A DNA stretch of 64,000 bases from CAVROT01 sp963722905 (GCA_963722905.1 CAVROT010000004.1:124001-188000); one strand, 5' to 3'; positions 51,567-60,321 are shown, counted from the first letter of the stretch. Translations and numbers: made by a program. The notes: generated by a model from the letters alone, not told the origin.

Positions 51567-53558
51567 ATGGCCCAGATCCTTCTGACGATGCCCGACGGCG
51601 CCCAGCGCCGTTACGAGGCCGGAATCACCCCCGCCGAGGTCGCCGCCGACATCTCGCCCGGCCTTGCGAAGAAGGCGATCAGCGCCCATGTCGACGGCGC
51701 ACATCACGACCTGCAATGGCCGATACCGGCAGACTCCAGCGTCGCCATAAACACCATGGCCGACGACGCCCCGGCGCTGGAACTCATCCGCCACGACGCC
51801 GCGCATATCATGGCCCGCGCCGTGCAGGAGCTGTGGCCGGACGTGCGCGTCACCATAGGCCCGGTCATCGAGAACGGCTGGTACTACGATTTCGACCGGG
51901 CCGAGCCCTTCACCCCCGAGGATCTGGCCGCCATCGAAAAGCGGATGCGCGCCATCATCGAGGCGCGCGATCCCGTCCGCACCGAGGTCTGGGACCGCCC
52001 CCGCGCCATCGCCCATTACGCCGGGCGCGAGCCCTTCAAGGTCGAGCTGATCGAGGCGATTCCCGGCGACGAGCCGCTGCGCATGTACTGGCACGGCGAC
52101 TGGCAGGACCTCTGCCGCGGCCCGCATCTCCAGCACACCGGGCAGGTCCCGGCGGACGCGTTCCGGCTGATGAGCGTCGCGGGCGCCTACTGGCGGGGCG
52201 ACAGCAGCCGTCCGATGCTCCAGCGGATCTACGGCGTCGCCTTCCGCAACCGCGCCGACCTGAAGGCCCACCTCACCATGCTGGAAGAGGCCGCCGCCCG
52301 CGACCACCGCAAGCTTGGCCGCGAGATGGACCTCTTCCACATGCAGGAAGAGGCGCCCGGCCAGGTGTTCTGGCACGCCAACGGCTGGACGATCTATACC
52401 GTCCTGCAGGACTACATGCGCCGCCGCCAGCGCGCCGGCGGCTATTCTGAGGTGAACACACCGCAGGTCGTGAACCGCACCCTGTGGGAGAAGTCGGGCC
52501 ACTGGGCCAACTACCGCGAGCACATGTTCATCGTCGAGGTCGACGAGGAGCACGCGCAGACCAAGACGATCAACGCCCTCAAGCCCATGAACTGCCCCGG
52601 TCACGTCCAGATCTACAATCAGGGCCAGAAGTCCTATCGCGACCTGCCGCTCCGGATGGCCGAGTTCGGGTCCTGCAACCGCTACGAGCCGTCGGGCGCG
52701 CTGCATGGCATCATGCGGGTGCGCGGGTTCACCCAGGACGACGCGCACATCTTCTGCCGCGCCGACCAGATCGAGTCGGAATGCGCGCGCTTCATCGATT
52801 TCCTTTCGGGGGTCTACCGCGATCTCGGGTTCGACAGCTTCGAGATCATGTTCGCCACGCGCCCCGAGAAACGCGTCGGCAGCGAGGAATCGTGGGACCG
52901 GATGGAGGCGGCGCTGGAGAACGCCATCAAGGCCACCGGGAACGCCTACACGCTGGAACCCGGCGAGGGTGCCTTCTATGCCCCCAAACTGGACTTCAAG
53001 CTGACGGATGCCATCGGGCGGGTCTGGCAGTGCGGCACCTTCCAGGTCGACCCGAACCTTCCCGAACGGCTGGGCGCCAGCTACATCGGCGAAGACGGGG
53101 CCAAGCACCGCCCCTTCATGCTGCACCGCGCCTGCCTTGGCAGCTTCGAGCGGTTCATCGGCATCCTGATCGAGAACTGGGCGGGCAAGCTGCCGCTGTG
53201 GCTCGCGCCGCGCCAGGTCGTCGTCGCATCCATCGTGTCGGCGGCCGACGCCTATGTCCATGAGGTTGTCGAGACGCTGCGCGCCGCCGGCTTGCGGGTC
53301 GAGGCCGACACGCGTAACGAAAAGATCAACTACAAGGTTCGCGAACACAGCCTCGGCAAGGTCCCCGTGATCCTCGCCATCGGCGAACGCGAGGTCGCCG
53401 ATGGAACCGTGTCCATCCGCCGTCTGGGCGACAAGCGCACCAGCACCCGGACCCTTGGGGAGGTGGCGGCCGACCTTTCCGCCGAGGCGATGCCGCCCGA
53501 CCGGGGCGGTCGCGCCATTCCCGGCGCGGCGGCCGAGGCGGAAGCAGCGCCGGCTTAA
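51567..53558 (+). CDS. thrS: threonine-tRNA ligase
   Basis: 663 residues from ATG 51567 with GAGGAGG. It charges tRNA-Thr. The N-terminal TGS domain (1-60) and the editing domain (about 70-230, with the HDAAHIMARAVQEL segment) precede the class II catalytic core. The core has the zinc ligands in MNCPGHVQ (Cys), RVRGFTQDDAHIFC (His) and the PFMLHRACLGSFERF (His) motif 3. A C-terminal anticodon-binding domain follows, with a 25-residue Ala/Gly/Arg-rich tail not usual for the family. Confidence 0.97.
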   Translation: MAQILLTMPDGAQRRYEAGITPAEVAADISPGLAKKAISAHVDGAHHDLQWPIPADSSVAINTMADDAPALELIRHDAAHIMARAVQELWPDVRVTIGPVIENGWYYDFDRAEPFTPEDLAAIEKRMRAIIEARDPVRTEVWDRPRAIAHYAGREPFKVELIEAIPGDEPLRMYWHGDWQDLCRGPHLQHTGQVPADAFRLMSVAGAYWRGDSSRPMLQRIYGVAFRNRADLKAHLTMLEEAAARDHRKLGREMDLFHMQEEAPGQVFWHANGWTIYTVLQDYMRRRQRAGGYSEVNTPQVVNRTLWEKSGHWANYREHMFIVEVDEEHAQTKTINALKPMNCPGHVQIYNQGQKSYRDLPLRMAEFGSCNRYEPSGALHGIMRVRGFTQDDAHIFCRADQIESECARFIDFLSGVYRDLGFDSFEIMFATRPEKRVGSEESWDRMEAALENAIKATGNAYTLEPGEGAFYAPKLDFKLTDAIGRVWQCGTFQVDPNLPERLGASYIGEDGAKHRPFMLHRACLGSFERFIGILIENWAGKLPLWLAPRQVVVASIVSAADAYVHEVVETLRAAGLRVEADTRNEKINYKVREHSLGKVPVILAIGEREVADGTVSIRRLGDKRTSTRTLGEVAADLSAEAMPPDRGGRAIPGAAAEAEAAPA

Positions 53559-53748
53559 GATGGCGGCATGGCACCGCGGCCGGTATCCTAACGAAGGTAG
53601 GGTATGCCCGCCTGTGGCGCATCGCGGTCCGGCGATATATTTCGGCCGCTGACCCCTCCGTGACCTGACGCCCTCGTGACTGGCCGCGTCTTCCGCGGCG
53701 TCGCTAGGGTCCGGGACGCGAACCGCTGTCAATCCAGGAGGAACCCGA
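53559..53748 (+). promoter_or_regulatory. upstream region of the bufferin-type operon
   Basis: 190 bases between thrS and bufA. An ECF-like pair GTGACT (53676-53681) and CGTC (53699-53702), 17 bases apart, is visible, of the general form used by copper-responsive ECF sigma factors at related operons. The match is partial, so this is tentative. AGGAGG lies just before the bufA start. Confidence 0.3.
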
Positions 53749-54036
53749 ATGTCCGCTCCCAATACAACCTTCGCCGTCGCCGGCGCCATCGCCGCCGCAC
53801 TGGCCGCCCACGGCACCGCCGCGACGGCGCAGGCCCAGGAAAAGTGCTATGGCGTCTCGCTTGCCGGTGAGAACGATTGCGCAGCCGGGCCGGGCACGAC
53901 CTGCGCGGGAACCTCCACGGTCGACTACCAGGGCAACGCCTGGACGCTTGTTCCCGCCGGGACGTGTCAGGACATGACGCTGGCCGGCGACCGGCAAGGC
54001 AGCCTGGAGCCTCTGGATCGCGACCTGCCGGCCTGA
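53749..54036 (+). CDS. bufA1: bufferin-type precursor (BufA1 / DUF2282-like), four Cys
   Basis: 95 residues. A signal peptide (about 1-29, FAVAGAIAAALAAHGTAATAQAQ) leads to a short mature part with four Cys at 33, 44, 52 and 73 (KCYGVSLAGENDC, GTTCAGTS, GTCQDM). This is the layout of bufferins, exported small peptides whose Cys are altered by a DUF692 enzyme to bind copper. A strong AGGAGG site precedes it. The DUF692 enzyme gene starts 68 bases later. Confidence 0.88.
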   Translation: MSAPNTTFAVAGAIAAALAAHGTAATAQAQEKCYGVSLAGENDCAAGPGTTCAGTSTVDYQGNAWTLVPAGTCQDMTLAGDRQGSLEPLDRDLPA

Positions 54037-54104
54037 TCACCCGTATCGCGCGGCTGGCCCGATCTTGCGGCCGCACGGATCCCGACCGCTACCGGAGACC
54101 CGCC

Positions 54105-54950
54105 ATGTTCGACAGCTCCGCCGCGCACTTGCCCGATGCCGTCGGCGTCGGGTTCAAGTCCCGTCATTTCACGCAGATCATGGCGGACCCGGGACCCGTC
54201 CGTTGGCTTGAGGTCCATGCCGAGAACTACATGGGCGACGGCGGGCGCCCCCACGCCCAATTGCGTGCGCTGCGGGACCGGTTCGCCCTTTCGGTGCATG
54301 GCGTTGGTCTCTCCATCGGGGGCGAAGCGCCGCCGGATCGCGATCACCTCGACCGGCTGGCGCATTTGCTGAACTGGTCGGGGCCCGCCAGTTTTTCCGA
54401 ACATCTGGCGTGGTCGACGCATGACGGCGCCTATCTGAACGACCTGCTGCCCCTGCCCTACACCGCCGCGACGCTGGAACGGGTTTGCAACCACATCGAC
54501 GCCGTGCAGACGGCGCTGGGCCGGCCGATGCTGCTGGAGAACCCCTCGACCTATCTGGCCTTCGATTGCGACGAGATGCCCGAAGTTGCGTTCCTGTCCG
54601 AGATCGCGCGTCGCGCCGGCTGCGGTCTGCTTCTGGACGTCAACAATGTCTTCATCTCGGCCATCAATCAGGGGACGGACGCGCAGAGCTATATCGATGC
54701 CTTTCCGCTGCATGTCGTGGGCGAGATCCATCTGGGCGGGCACGCGGCCGAGGTCGACGAACACGGCGCGCCGCTGCTGATCGACGCGCACGGAACCCCG
54801 GTCGCCGATCCCGTCTGGGCGCTCTACCGCCGCGTCATCGCGGCCACGGGTCCGGTCGCGACCCTTATAGAGTGGGACACCGACGTCCCGGACTGGCCGG
54901 TTCTGGCGGCCGAGGCCACGCGGGCCGCAACGCTCCTGGCCGCGGCATGA
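54105..54950 (+). CDS. bufB: DUF692 (MNIO) enzyme BufB, modifies the bufferin precursor
   Basis: 281 residues from ATG 54105 with GGAGA. Motifs of the multinuclear non-heme iron oxidases: GVGFKSRHFTQIM at the start, WLEVHAENYMGDGG, LSVHGVGLSIGG, FSEHLAWSTHDG, ENPSTYL, LLLDVNNVFISAIN and GEIHLGGHA, together giving the iron-ligand His, Glu, Asp and Asn. It turns precursor Cys into a copper-binding heterocycle. The family and context are clear; the exact product is inferred. Its stop overlaps bufC (ATGA). Confidence 0.93.
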   Translation: MFDSSAAHLPDAVGVGFKSRHFTQIMADPGPVRWLEVHAENYMGDGGRPHAQLRALRDRFALSVHGVGLSIGGEAPPDRDHLDRLAHLLNWSGPASFSEHLAWSTHDGAYLNDLLPLPYTAATLERVCNHIDAVQTALGRPMLLENPSTYLAFDCDEMPEVAFLSEIARRAGCGLLLDVNNVFISAINQGTDAQSYIDAFPLHVVGEIHLGGHAAEVDEHGAPLLIDAHGTPVADPVWALYRRVIAATGPVATLIEWDTDVPDWPVLAAEATRAATLLAAA

Positions 54951-55855
54951 ACGGCGCCGCGGCCACGCGCCGGAACGCGTCCACGGGAAGAGCCGCCGTT
55001 GAGGTGCCAGACAGCGAAGCGCATCACGGGGGGACCTGGCGCAGCGCCGGCTTTACCCGTCGCGACGATGCCATCCCAGCTCCCGGATCGACGCGGACAC
55101 CCAAACCGACAGGGGTCGCCGAGGCCGATTTCGCCGGGTCGCTCTTCGACCCCAAAGCCGTCCTCGCAGGCCTCAGCGATCCGGCCGGACGCCCGGCCGG
55201 GCGGCGGCTCAACGTCTATCGCAACAATGTCGCGACCTCGCTGATCGACGCTTTGGCGGAAGGGTTCCCGGTGACCGCACGCCTTGTCGGCACCGCTTTC
55301 TTCCGGGCCATGGCCCTTGAGTTCGCTCGCGCGCATCCACCCGACCATCCGCTGATGATGCACTACGGCGACCGCATGCCCGGTTTCATCGCCGGCCATC
55401 CCCCGGCCGCGTCCCTGCCATGGCTGCCCGACATCGCGGCGCTGGAGTTGGCGCGGCGGCGCAGCTACCACGCCGCTGACGTGACGCCAGCCGACCCGGG
55501 CGACCTGACACCCGCAGCATTCGAACGGGTGCGGATCGCCCTCGTCCCCGCCGCTGTTCTCCTGCGGTCGCGCCACCCGATAAACGGGATCTGGGTACAC
55601 CAGACCGAGGACGGACCAGCCCCGCGCGACCGCGCCGAAGCCGTTCTGATCACCCGGCCGGAATGGGACCCCCGCGTCGACCTGCTGCCGCCCGGCGGGG
55701 CCACGTTCGTCGCCGCCCTGAATGGCGCCACGATCGCTGACGCCGCGGCGCGGGCCACCGCGGCCGTGCCCGCCTTCGACCTTGCCGCCACCTTGGGTAT
55801 ACTGCTGCGAGGGCGCGCCATCGCCGCCGCCCCTCCCGCCCCGAACGAGGTCTGA
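54947..55855 (+). CDS. bufC: DUF2063 partner protein BufC
   Basis: 302 residues from ATG 54947 in an ATGA overlap with bufB. The conserved part starts near residue 60 (VAEADFAGSLFDPKAVLAG) and includes RRLNVYRNNVATSLIDALAEGFPVTARLVG and LPDIAALELARRRSYHA, the DUF2063 DNA-binding-like helical domain. That part recruits the precursor to the DUF692 enzyme in related systems. The extra N-terminal 60 residues are Arg/Thr/Gly-rich and probably unstructured. Confidence 0.88.
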   Translation: MNGAAATRRNASTGRAAVEVPDSEAHHGGTWRSAGFTRRDDAIPAPGSTRTPKPTGVAEADFAGSLFDPKAVLAGLSDPAGRPAGRRLNVYRNNVATSLIDALAEGFPVTARLVGTAFFRAMALEFARAHPPDHPLMMHYGDRMPGFIAGHPPAASLPWLPDIAALELARRRSYHAADVTPADPGDLTPAAFERVRIALVPAAVLLRSRHPINGIWVHQTEDGPAPRDRAEAVLITRPEWDPRVDLLPPGGATFVAALNGATIADAAARATAAVPAFDLAATLGILLRGRAIAAAPPAPNEV

Positions 55856-55858
55856 GCC

Positions 55859-56392
55859 ATGCCCGATGTCCGCACCGACGCGCTCCTCTTTCGCGAGGCC
55901 GCGGGCTCCGCCGTCGTAGCGACCGCCGCACGGCTGGTCTTCGCGGCCGTGCTGCTGATCTATTACTGGTCGGCGGGCCTGACCAAGCTTGGGCCGGGCC
56001 TGACCGGCTGGCTGTCGCCCTCGGCCGGCGCCTACGTCCAGATTTTTCCCAAGGCGTTCGAGGCCGCGGGCTACGACACCACACAGATGAGCACGACGCA
56101 GACCGTCATCGTTCTGGCCGGGACATGGGCAGAGTTCCTGCTGCCGCTGCTCATCGTCCTGGGCCTCGCCACCCGGCTTGCGGCGTTGGGCATGATCGGC
56201 TTCGTCGTCGTGCAGAGCTATGTCGACGTTGCCGGGCACGGGGCCGACGCGGCGACGGTCGGCACCTGGTTCGACCGGATCCCGGATTCGGTCATCCTGG
56301 ACCAGCGCGCGCTTTGGGTGTTCCTGCTGCTGACCCTCGTGGCCCTCGGCGGCGGTCCGCTGGCGCTGGACCGGACGATCCGCCGCGATTGA
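55859..56392 (+). CDS. DoxX-family membrane protein of the bufferin operon
   Basis: 177 residues, starting 3 bases after the bufC stop. Four membrane segments (about 22-45, 68-90, 92-115, 150-170) of the DoxX type, with the family's LIYYWSAGLTKLGPGLTGWL start. DoxX proteins are frequent last genes of bufferin operons; the role is unknown and could be membrane support or redox. The 50-base gap to the convergent DUF2177 gene holds nothing of note. Confidence 0.88.
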   Translation: MPDVRTDALLFREAAGSAVVATAARLVFAAVLLIYYWSAGLTKLGPGLTGWLSPSAGAYVQIFPKAFEAAGYDTTQMSTTQTVIVLAGTWAEFLLPLLIVLGLATRLAALGMIGFVVVQSYVDVAGHGADAATVGTWFDRIPDSVILDQRALWVFLLLTLVALGGGPLALDRTIRRD

Positions 56393-56441
56393 CCTCAGGG
56401 TCCGGTCTCGGTCCGAGGCGGGGCGGATCGCCGGCATTTGC

Positions 56442-56840
56442 TCAGGTCAGCGCCTGCGTTATCACGACGCCCAGCCAAGCGGAAACGCCGGTGATCACGA
56501 TCCCCCACGTGAAGTCGGCCGCCACCTGCTGCGGCGACCAGTCGCGCATGACGGCATAGCTGGTGAACTCGTAGGTGCCGTAGGCGACCGCGCCCAGGAA
56601 GGCGCCGTTGAAGAGGGCCGTCACAGGCGTCCCGTCGCGCAGCGCGGGCCAGGACGCGAACCACAGCACGCCCGCGACATAGAAGAGATAGAAGACCACC
56701 GCGACCCCCAGTCGGGGGCTGTCGAGAACCTGATCGCCCAGATGCTTGACGAAGAGGGGCTTCATGAAGGTTCGAAGCATGACGGCGTCGGCGGCCAGGA
56801 AGATGACGGCGGTCGAGACATAGAGGACGATCAGCGACAT
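56442..56840 (-). CDS. DUF2177-family membrane protein
   Basis: 132 residues with four membrane segments. It matches DUF2177 with VLYVSTAVIFLAADAVMLRTFMKPLF at the start, FNGAFLGAVAYGTYEFTSYAVMRDW in the middle and WGIVITGVSAWLG at the end. The function is unknown. It stands alone between the bufferin operon and the ArsC-like gene, 27 bases from the latter. Confidence 0.85.
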   Translation of the reverse strand: MSLIVLYVSTAVIFLAADAVMLRTFMKPLFVKHLGDQVLDSPRLGVAVVFYLFYVAGVLWFASWPALRDGTPVTALFNGAFLGAVAYGTYEFTSYAVMRDWSPQQVAADFTWGIVITGVSAWLGVVITQALT

Positions 56841-56867
56841 GGGGGCACTCCGGATGGGTTCGGTGCC

Positions 56868-57227
56868 CTACGCGCGGAGGCCCGGATCGGTTGCGGCCAG
56901 CACGTCGGCCTGCGTCGTCTCGTCCCAGCCCAGCCACCAGCTGTCGCCGGCACGGATGACCGGCCGCTTCATCACGGTCGGCTGCGCGGCCAGCTGCGCC
57001 TCGACCTCCGATTCGCGCAAGAAGGCGCCGAAGCTGCGGTAGGTCGTCGACTTGCGGTTCACGAGGGCATCGCCGAACTCGGCAACGAGGACATCCCATT
57101 CTGCCTCGTCCAGCGGCTGGCCCCGAACGTCGCGGAACGCGACCTCCCGGCCTTCGGACGTCAGCGCCTTCAAGGCCTTCTTGCAGATGTCGCAGGTGGG
57201 GATGCCGTAAAGCGCAAGGTCGGTCAC
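56868..57227 (-). CDS. ArsC/Spx-family thioredoxin-fold protein
   Basis: 119 residues from GTG 57227, overlapping the thyX stop as GTGA. It has the IPTCDICKKALKAL segment with a CxxC pair (Cys12 and Cys15), KALTSEGREVAFRDVRGQPL and the Arg-Pro-containing QPTVMKRPVIRAG, the ArsC/YffB/Spx fold. YffB-like proteins are not arsenate reductases in most cases; the role is unknown. Its coupling to thyX is noteworthy. Confidence 0.88.
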   Translation of the reverse strand: MTDLALYGIPTCDICKKALKALTSEGREVAFRDVRGQPLDEAEWDVLVAEFGDALVNRKSTTYRSFGAFLRESEVEAQLAAQPTVMKRPVIRAGDSWWLGWDETTQADVLAATDPGLRA

Positions 57228-58141
57228 GGCCAGTCCGCCTCGAATTCCCGCCACTCGCGCGCGCTCATGCCCGAATCGTCGAACGTCACCGTCTCGCCGG
57301 CCAGACGTCTCTGCAGGCACCGGACGCCGGCAGCCGAAAGTGTCGCGCCACCCAGCCGGTAATCCGAGAACGCGTCCCATGCGGCCGGCACCCAATCCTT
57401 CACGATCTCTCCGATCACGTCGGCGTAGGCGCGGATCTCCATCTGCGCGTGCGGATCGGCGCGCAGCCGCAGGAAACCCAGCAGGTTGTGCAGGTCCGTC
57501 TTCCAGTACCACTGCGTGTAGACGTTCGCGGGCAGGTTCATCCGCGCAAGCTCGCGCGCGAGGCCCTGCTGGCCGTCCTGCGACAGCATCTCTTCATAGT
57601 GGTCGTAGGCGCGGTGGGCGTCGGACTTGAGCGTTTCCAGCACGCGGTCGGCTTCGGCACCTTCCAGCACTGCGCCGCGGCCCTGATTGTTCACGGTCGA
57701 TTGCGCGGCCAGGGCATCGGGGGCGGGGATGTAGAACTCGCGGTCCAGCACCGAGTAGCGCGCCGAGATCTCGTTGACCGACGCGGTCCGGTGCCGGATC
57801 CACTGCCGCGCGACGAAGACCGGAAGCTTCACGTGCAGCTTGATCGAACACATCTCGAACGGGGTCGAGTGCCAGTGCCGCATGAGATAGCGGATCAGCC
57901 CCGCGTCCGAGCTGACATGCCGGGTGCCCGCGCCGTAACTGACGCGCGCGGCCTGCACGATGGCCGCATCGTCGCCCATGTAGTCGACGACGCGCACGAA
58001 GCCGTGATCGAGGACGGGATGCGGCGTGTGGAGTCGCGCCTCCATGCCAGGCGACACGCTGCGCAGCGTCTCGCGCGGCGTCTCGCGAAGGACGCCGGCC
58101 TGATCCTCGGAGGACGGCGCGGCGTTCGTCATTTCGTTCAT
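57224..58141 (-). CDS. thyX: FAD-dependent thymidylate synthase ThyX
   Basis: 305 residues from ATG 58141 with GGAGA; a longer frame reaches 58192. ThyX makes dTMP from dUMP with FAD and methylenetetrahydrofolate. The signature is WIRHRTASVNEISARYS at about residues 114-130 (RHRxxSxNExSxRYS). Further motifs are LMRHWHSTPFEMCSIKLHVKLPVFVARQ and LRLRADPHAQMEIRAYA. thyA was not seen in this window. The downstream ArsC-like gene is coupled. Confidence 0.97.
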   Translation of the reverse strand: MNEMTNAAPSSEDQAGVLRETPRETLRSVSPGMEARLHTPHPVLDHGFVRVVDYMGDDAAIVQAARVSYGAGTRHVSSDAGLIRYLMRHWHSTPFEMCSIKLHVKLPVFVARQWIRHRTASVNEISARYSVLDREFYIPAPDALAAQSTVNNQGRGAVLEGAEADRVLETLKSDAHRAYDHYEEMLSQDGQQGLARELARMNLPANVYTQWYWKTDLHNLLGFLRLRADPHAQMEIRAYADVIGEIVKDWVPAAWDAFSDYRLGGATLSAAGVRCLQRRLAGETVTFDDSGMSAREWREFEADWP

Positions 58142-58474
58142 GAGCGTCTCCGATCCGTCAATCACGCATAGAAGGTTCGTCGTGGTAACCAAATCGCATG
58201 TGGGTATTGCTGGGGATCATTGGGGTCGATGTGTGGATACGCTGTCATCCATCGGCACCCGACTGTGGATCGAATTTGCGAAACGTTAGCGACGGCCACT
58301 ATTTGCTGTAGCTAACGTATGCGACGGCGGCATATGTTGCGACGCTCACGCCACGCGAAAAAATACTGGGGGATAACTGTCCGGGACAACCAGCTCAGGA
58401 CCGGTGCCCGATTTCACGACTTTCCTCCGCGCGACTTTCGGCTACCGTTCTTGGCCATAGACAGGAGAACCAGG
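58142..58474. other. 333-base intergenic region between thyX and gloA-like genes
   Basis: Rather AT-rich for this genome. It holds an inverted repeat (58283-58318), two DnaA-box-like stretches (TGTGGATAC at 58232-58240 and TGTGGATCG nearby) and three copies of GCGACG in the same strand. No gene was found. Confidence 0.5.
58283..58318. promoter_or_regulatory. inverted repeat in the thyX-gloA intergenic region
   Basis: ACGTTAGC and GCTAACGT form 8-base arms around a 20-base spacer. They could bind a dimeric regulator controlling the divergent thyX and glyoxalase genes. GCGACGG flanks the left arm and follows the right. Confidence 0.45.
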
Positions 58475-58903
58475 ATGGCACTCACATATCTGCACACCAT
58501 GGTCCGGGTGAAGGACCTCGATGCATCGGCTGCCTTCTACCGGCTGCTGGGGCTGGAGGAGACGCGGCGCATCGACAACGAAAAGGGGCGGTTCTCGCTG
58601 GTCTTCATGGCGCCGCCGGGACAGGAGAATGCCGCGGTCGAGATGACCCACAACTGGGACGGCGACGACGGGTTGCCGTCCGACAGCCGCCATTTCGGCC
58701 ATCTGGCCTACCGGGTGGACGATATCTACGCCACCTGCCGGCACCTGATGGACAACGGCGTGACGATCAACCGCCCGCCGCGCGACGGGCACATGGCGTT
58801 CGTGCGTTCGCCCGACAACGTGTCGGTGGAGCTGTTGCAGACCGGCGACGCACTGGACCCGGCCGAACCCTGGGCCAGCATGGAGAACACCGGCCATTGG
58901 TAG
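58475..58903 (+). CDS. gloA: VOC-family lactoylglutathione lyase (glyoxalase I)
   Basis: 142 residues from ATG 58475, with AGGAGA. It isomerises the methylglyoxal-glutathione hemithioacetal to lactoylglutathione. Metal-binding and fold motifs: YLHTMVRVKDLDASAAFYRLLGL (His6), MTHNWD.. , FGHLAYRVDDIYATC and VRSPDNVSVELLQ (Glu). Shorter than E. coli GloA at the C-terminus but with all four ligands probable. The stop is close to the start of the DUF1194 gene. Confidence 0.93.
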   Translation: MALTYLHTMVRVKDLDASAAFYRLLGLEETRRIDNEKGRFSLVFMAPPGQENAAVEMTHNWDGDDGLPSDSRHFGHLAYRVDDIYATCRHLMDNGVTINRPPRDGHMAFVRSPDNVSVELLQTGDALDPAEPWASMENTGHW

Positions 58904-58943
58904 GCGCCGCCTGATCGCAGGCGGGGCGGCCGTCGCGCTGGCG

Positions 58944-59690
58944 GTGGCGCTTCCCTCGGTCGCGGGTGCCGCCTGCCGGCTGGCACTGGCGCTGGGGCTG
59001 GACATCTCGGGATCGGTCGATGCAGCCGAGTACCGCATGCAGCTGGGCGGGCTGGCCGATGCGCTGACGCGCGCGGACGTGCAGGCCGCCATCCTCGCCA
59101 TGCCGGGGGCTACGGTGGACATCGCCGTGTTCGAATGGTCCGGCCCGGCCGACCAGCGCGTCCTTCAGGGTTGGGCAACGCTTGGCACCGCTGCCGATAT
59201 TGCCGCGGTCGCTGACCGGCTGCGCGGCGTCCAGCGGCGGGCAGGCGATCCCCCGACAGCCATCGGATCGGCGATGTTGACGGGGGCCGGATTACTGGGC
59301 CGGCGATCCGCCTGCTGGCGTGCGGTTCTGGATCTGTCCGGCGACGGCAAGTCGAACACCGGACCGCGCCCGCGCGACGTCAGGGTCGCTCCGGCGCTGG
59401 AGGGGGTGACGGTGAACGCCCTGGTGATCGGCGCCGACGATCCCGCGGGCGGCGACGTGAGGCAGGCCGAAATCGGCGAGCTCACCGCGTATTTCCGCGC
59501 CGAGGTGATACTGGGTGCAGACGCGTTCGTCGAGGTGGCGCTGGGATACGAGGATTACGAAAGGGCAATGGCGCTCAAGCTGCTGCGTGAATTGCAGGTG
59601 ATGGCGGTGGGATGGAACAGCGATGTCGCTGTCCGGTCAAGGCTTCAGTCGTCGCCATCGCGATGGTTTCGGGACGGTCGGAATCCCTGA
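58944..59690 (+). CDS. DUF1194-domain protein, vWA-like, exported
   Basis: 248 residues from GTG 58944, but the in-frame sequence upstream (back to a rare ATT at 58896, or CTG at 58911) reads GRRRLIAGGAAVALAV, a twin-Arg-like signal. The true start is therefore probably earlier and overlaps the gloA end. The body is a von Willebrand A-type domain: LGLDISGSVDAAEY (MIDAS DxSxS), VLDLSGDGKSNTG and DAFVEVALGYEDYERAM near the C-terminus. The function is unknown; it is a possible metal-dependent adhesion or surface factor. Confidence 0.85.
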   Translation: MALPSVAGAACRLALALGLDISGSVDAAEYRMQLGGLADALTRADVQAAILAMPGATVDIAVFEWSGPADQRVLQGWATLGTAADIAAVADRLRGVQRRAGDPPTAIGSAMLTGAGLLGRRSACWRAVLDLSGDGKSNTGPRPRDVRVAPALEGVTVNALVIGADDPAGGDVRQAEIGELTAYFRAEVILGADAFVEVALGYEDYERAMALKLLRELQVMAVGWNSDVAVRSRLQSSPSRWFRDGRNP

Positions 59691-59743
59691 TCCATATCGT
59701 CCGACGGATCGGGCGGGCGTCACGGTCCTCCGCTCGGCTTGGA

Positions 59744-60241
59744 TCAGTAGATGTAGCGGATCTGATCGGTCCAGTAGCGTTCGACCCGGCGTAGCGAACT
59801 GTTGATGCGCTCGATCCCGTCGGCGCCAAGGACGCCGCGCGACTGCAGCCCCTCGGCATGGCGGGCGAAGAGGCGACCCACCGTCTCGTGCACGTCGCGG
59901 CCCTTGGCGGTCAGCTTGACCCGGACGGCACGACGGTCGATCTCGCACCGCTGATGGTGCATGTACCCCATCTCGACCAGCTTCTTGAGGTTGTAGGACA
60001 CGTTCGAGCCCTGGTAGTAGCCGCGCGATTTCAGCTCTCCCGCCGTCACCTCGGCATCGCCGACGTTGAAGAGCAGCAGTGCCTGAACCGGATTGATCTC
60101 CAGCACGCCTACCCGTTCGAATTCGTCCTTGACGACGTCCAGCAGGAGGCGATGGAGCCGCTCGACCAGCGAAAGGCTGTCGAGATACTCTGCCATGAAG
60201 CCCCTGTCGGTCCCCGGTTCCAACCGTTCGTGAATGCTCAT
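59744..60241 (-). CDS. MarR/LdtR-like winged-helix regulator
   Basis: 165 residues. A winged helix-turn-helix spans about residues 50-120: NPVQALLLFNVGDAEVTAGELKSRGYYQGSNVSYNLKKLVEMGY, then RAVRVKLTAKGRDV. The type with GYYQGSNVSYNL is related to LdtR, an alphaproteobacterial regulator of cell-wall crosslinking enzymes. The target here is not evident. Divergent space to the next gene is short, and a TTTCGTCAAAACG stretch lies upstream. Confidence 0.88.
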   Translation of the reverse strand: MSIHERLEPGTDRGFMAEYLDSLSLVERLHRLLLDVVKDEFERVGVLEINPVQALLLFNVGDAEVTAGELKSRGYYQGSNVSYNLKKLVEMGYMHHQRCEIDRRAVRVKLTAKGRDVHETVGRLFARHAEGLQSRGVLGADGIERINSSLRRVERYWTDQIRYIY

Positions 60242-60321
60242 GATACGTCCGTCCTATCCATCGGAGGACAGTCATGACCTGCAAAGCCTAATATTTCGTC
60301 AAAACGTCCTGGGGGACCGCT

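Noticed and set aside
58232..58280. Replication origin from DnaA-box-like sequences
   Set aside because: Only one or two imperfect 9-mers, and no AT-rich unwinding region with clustered boxes or dnaA nearby.
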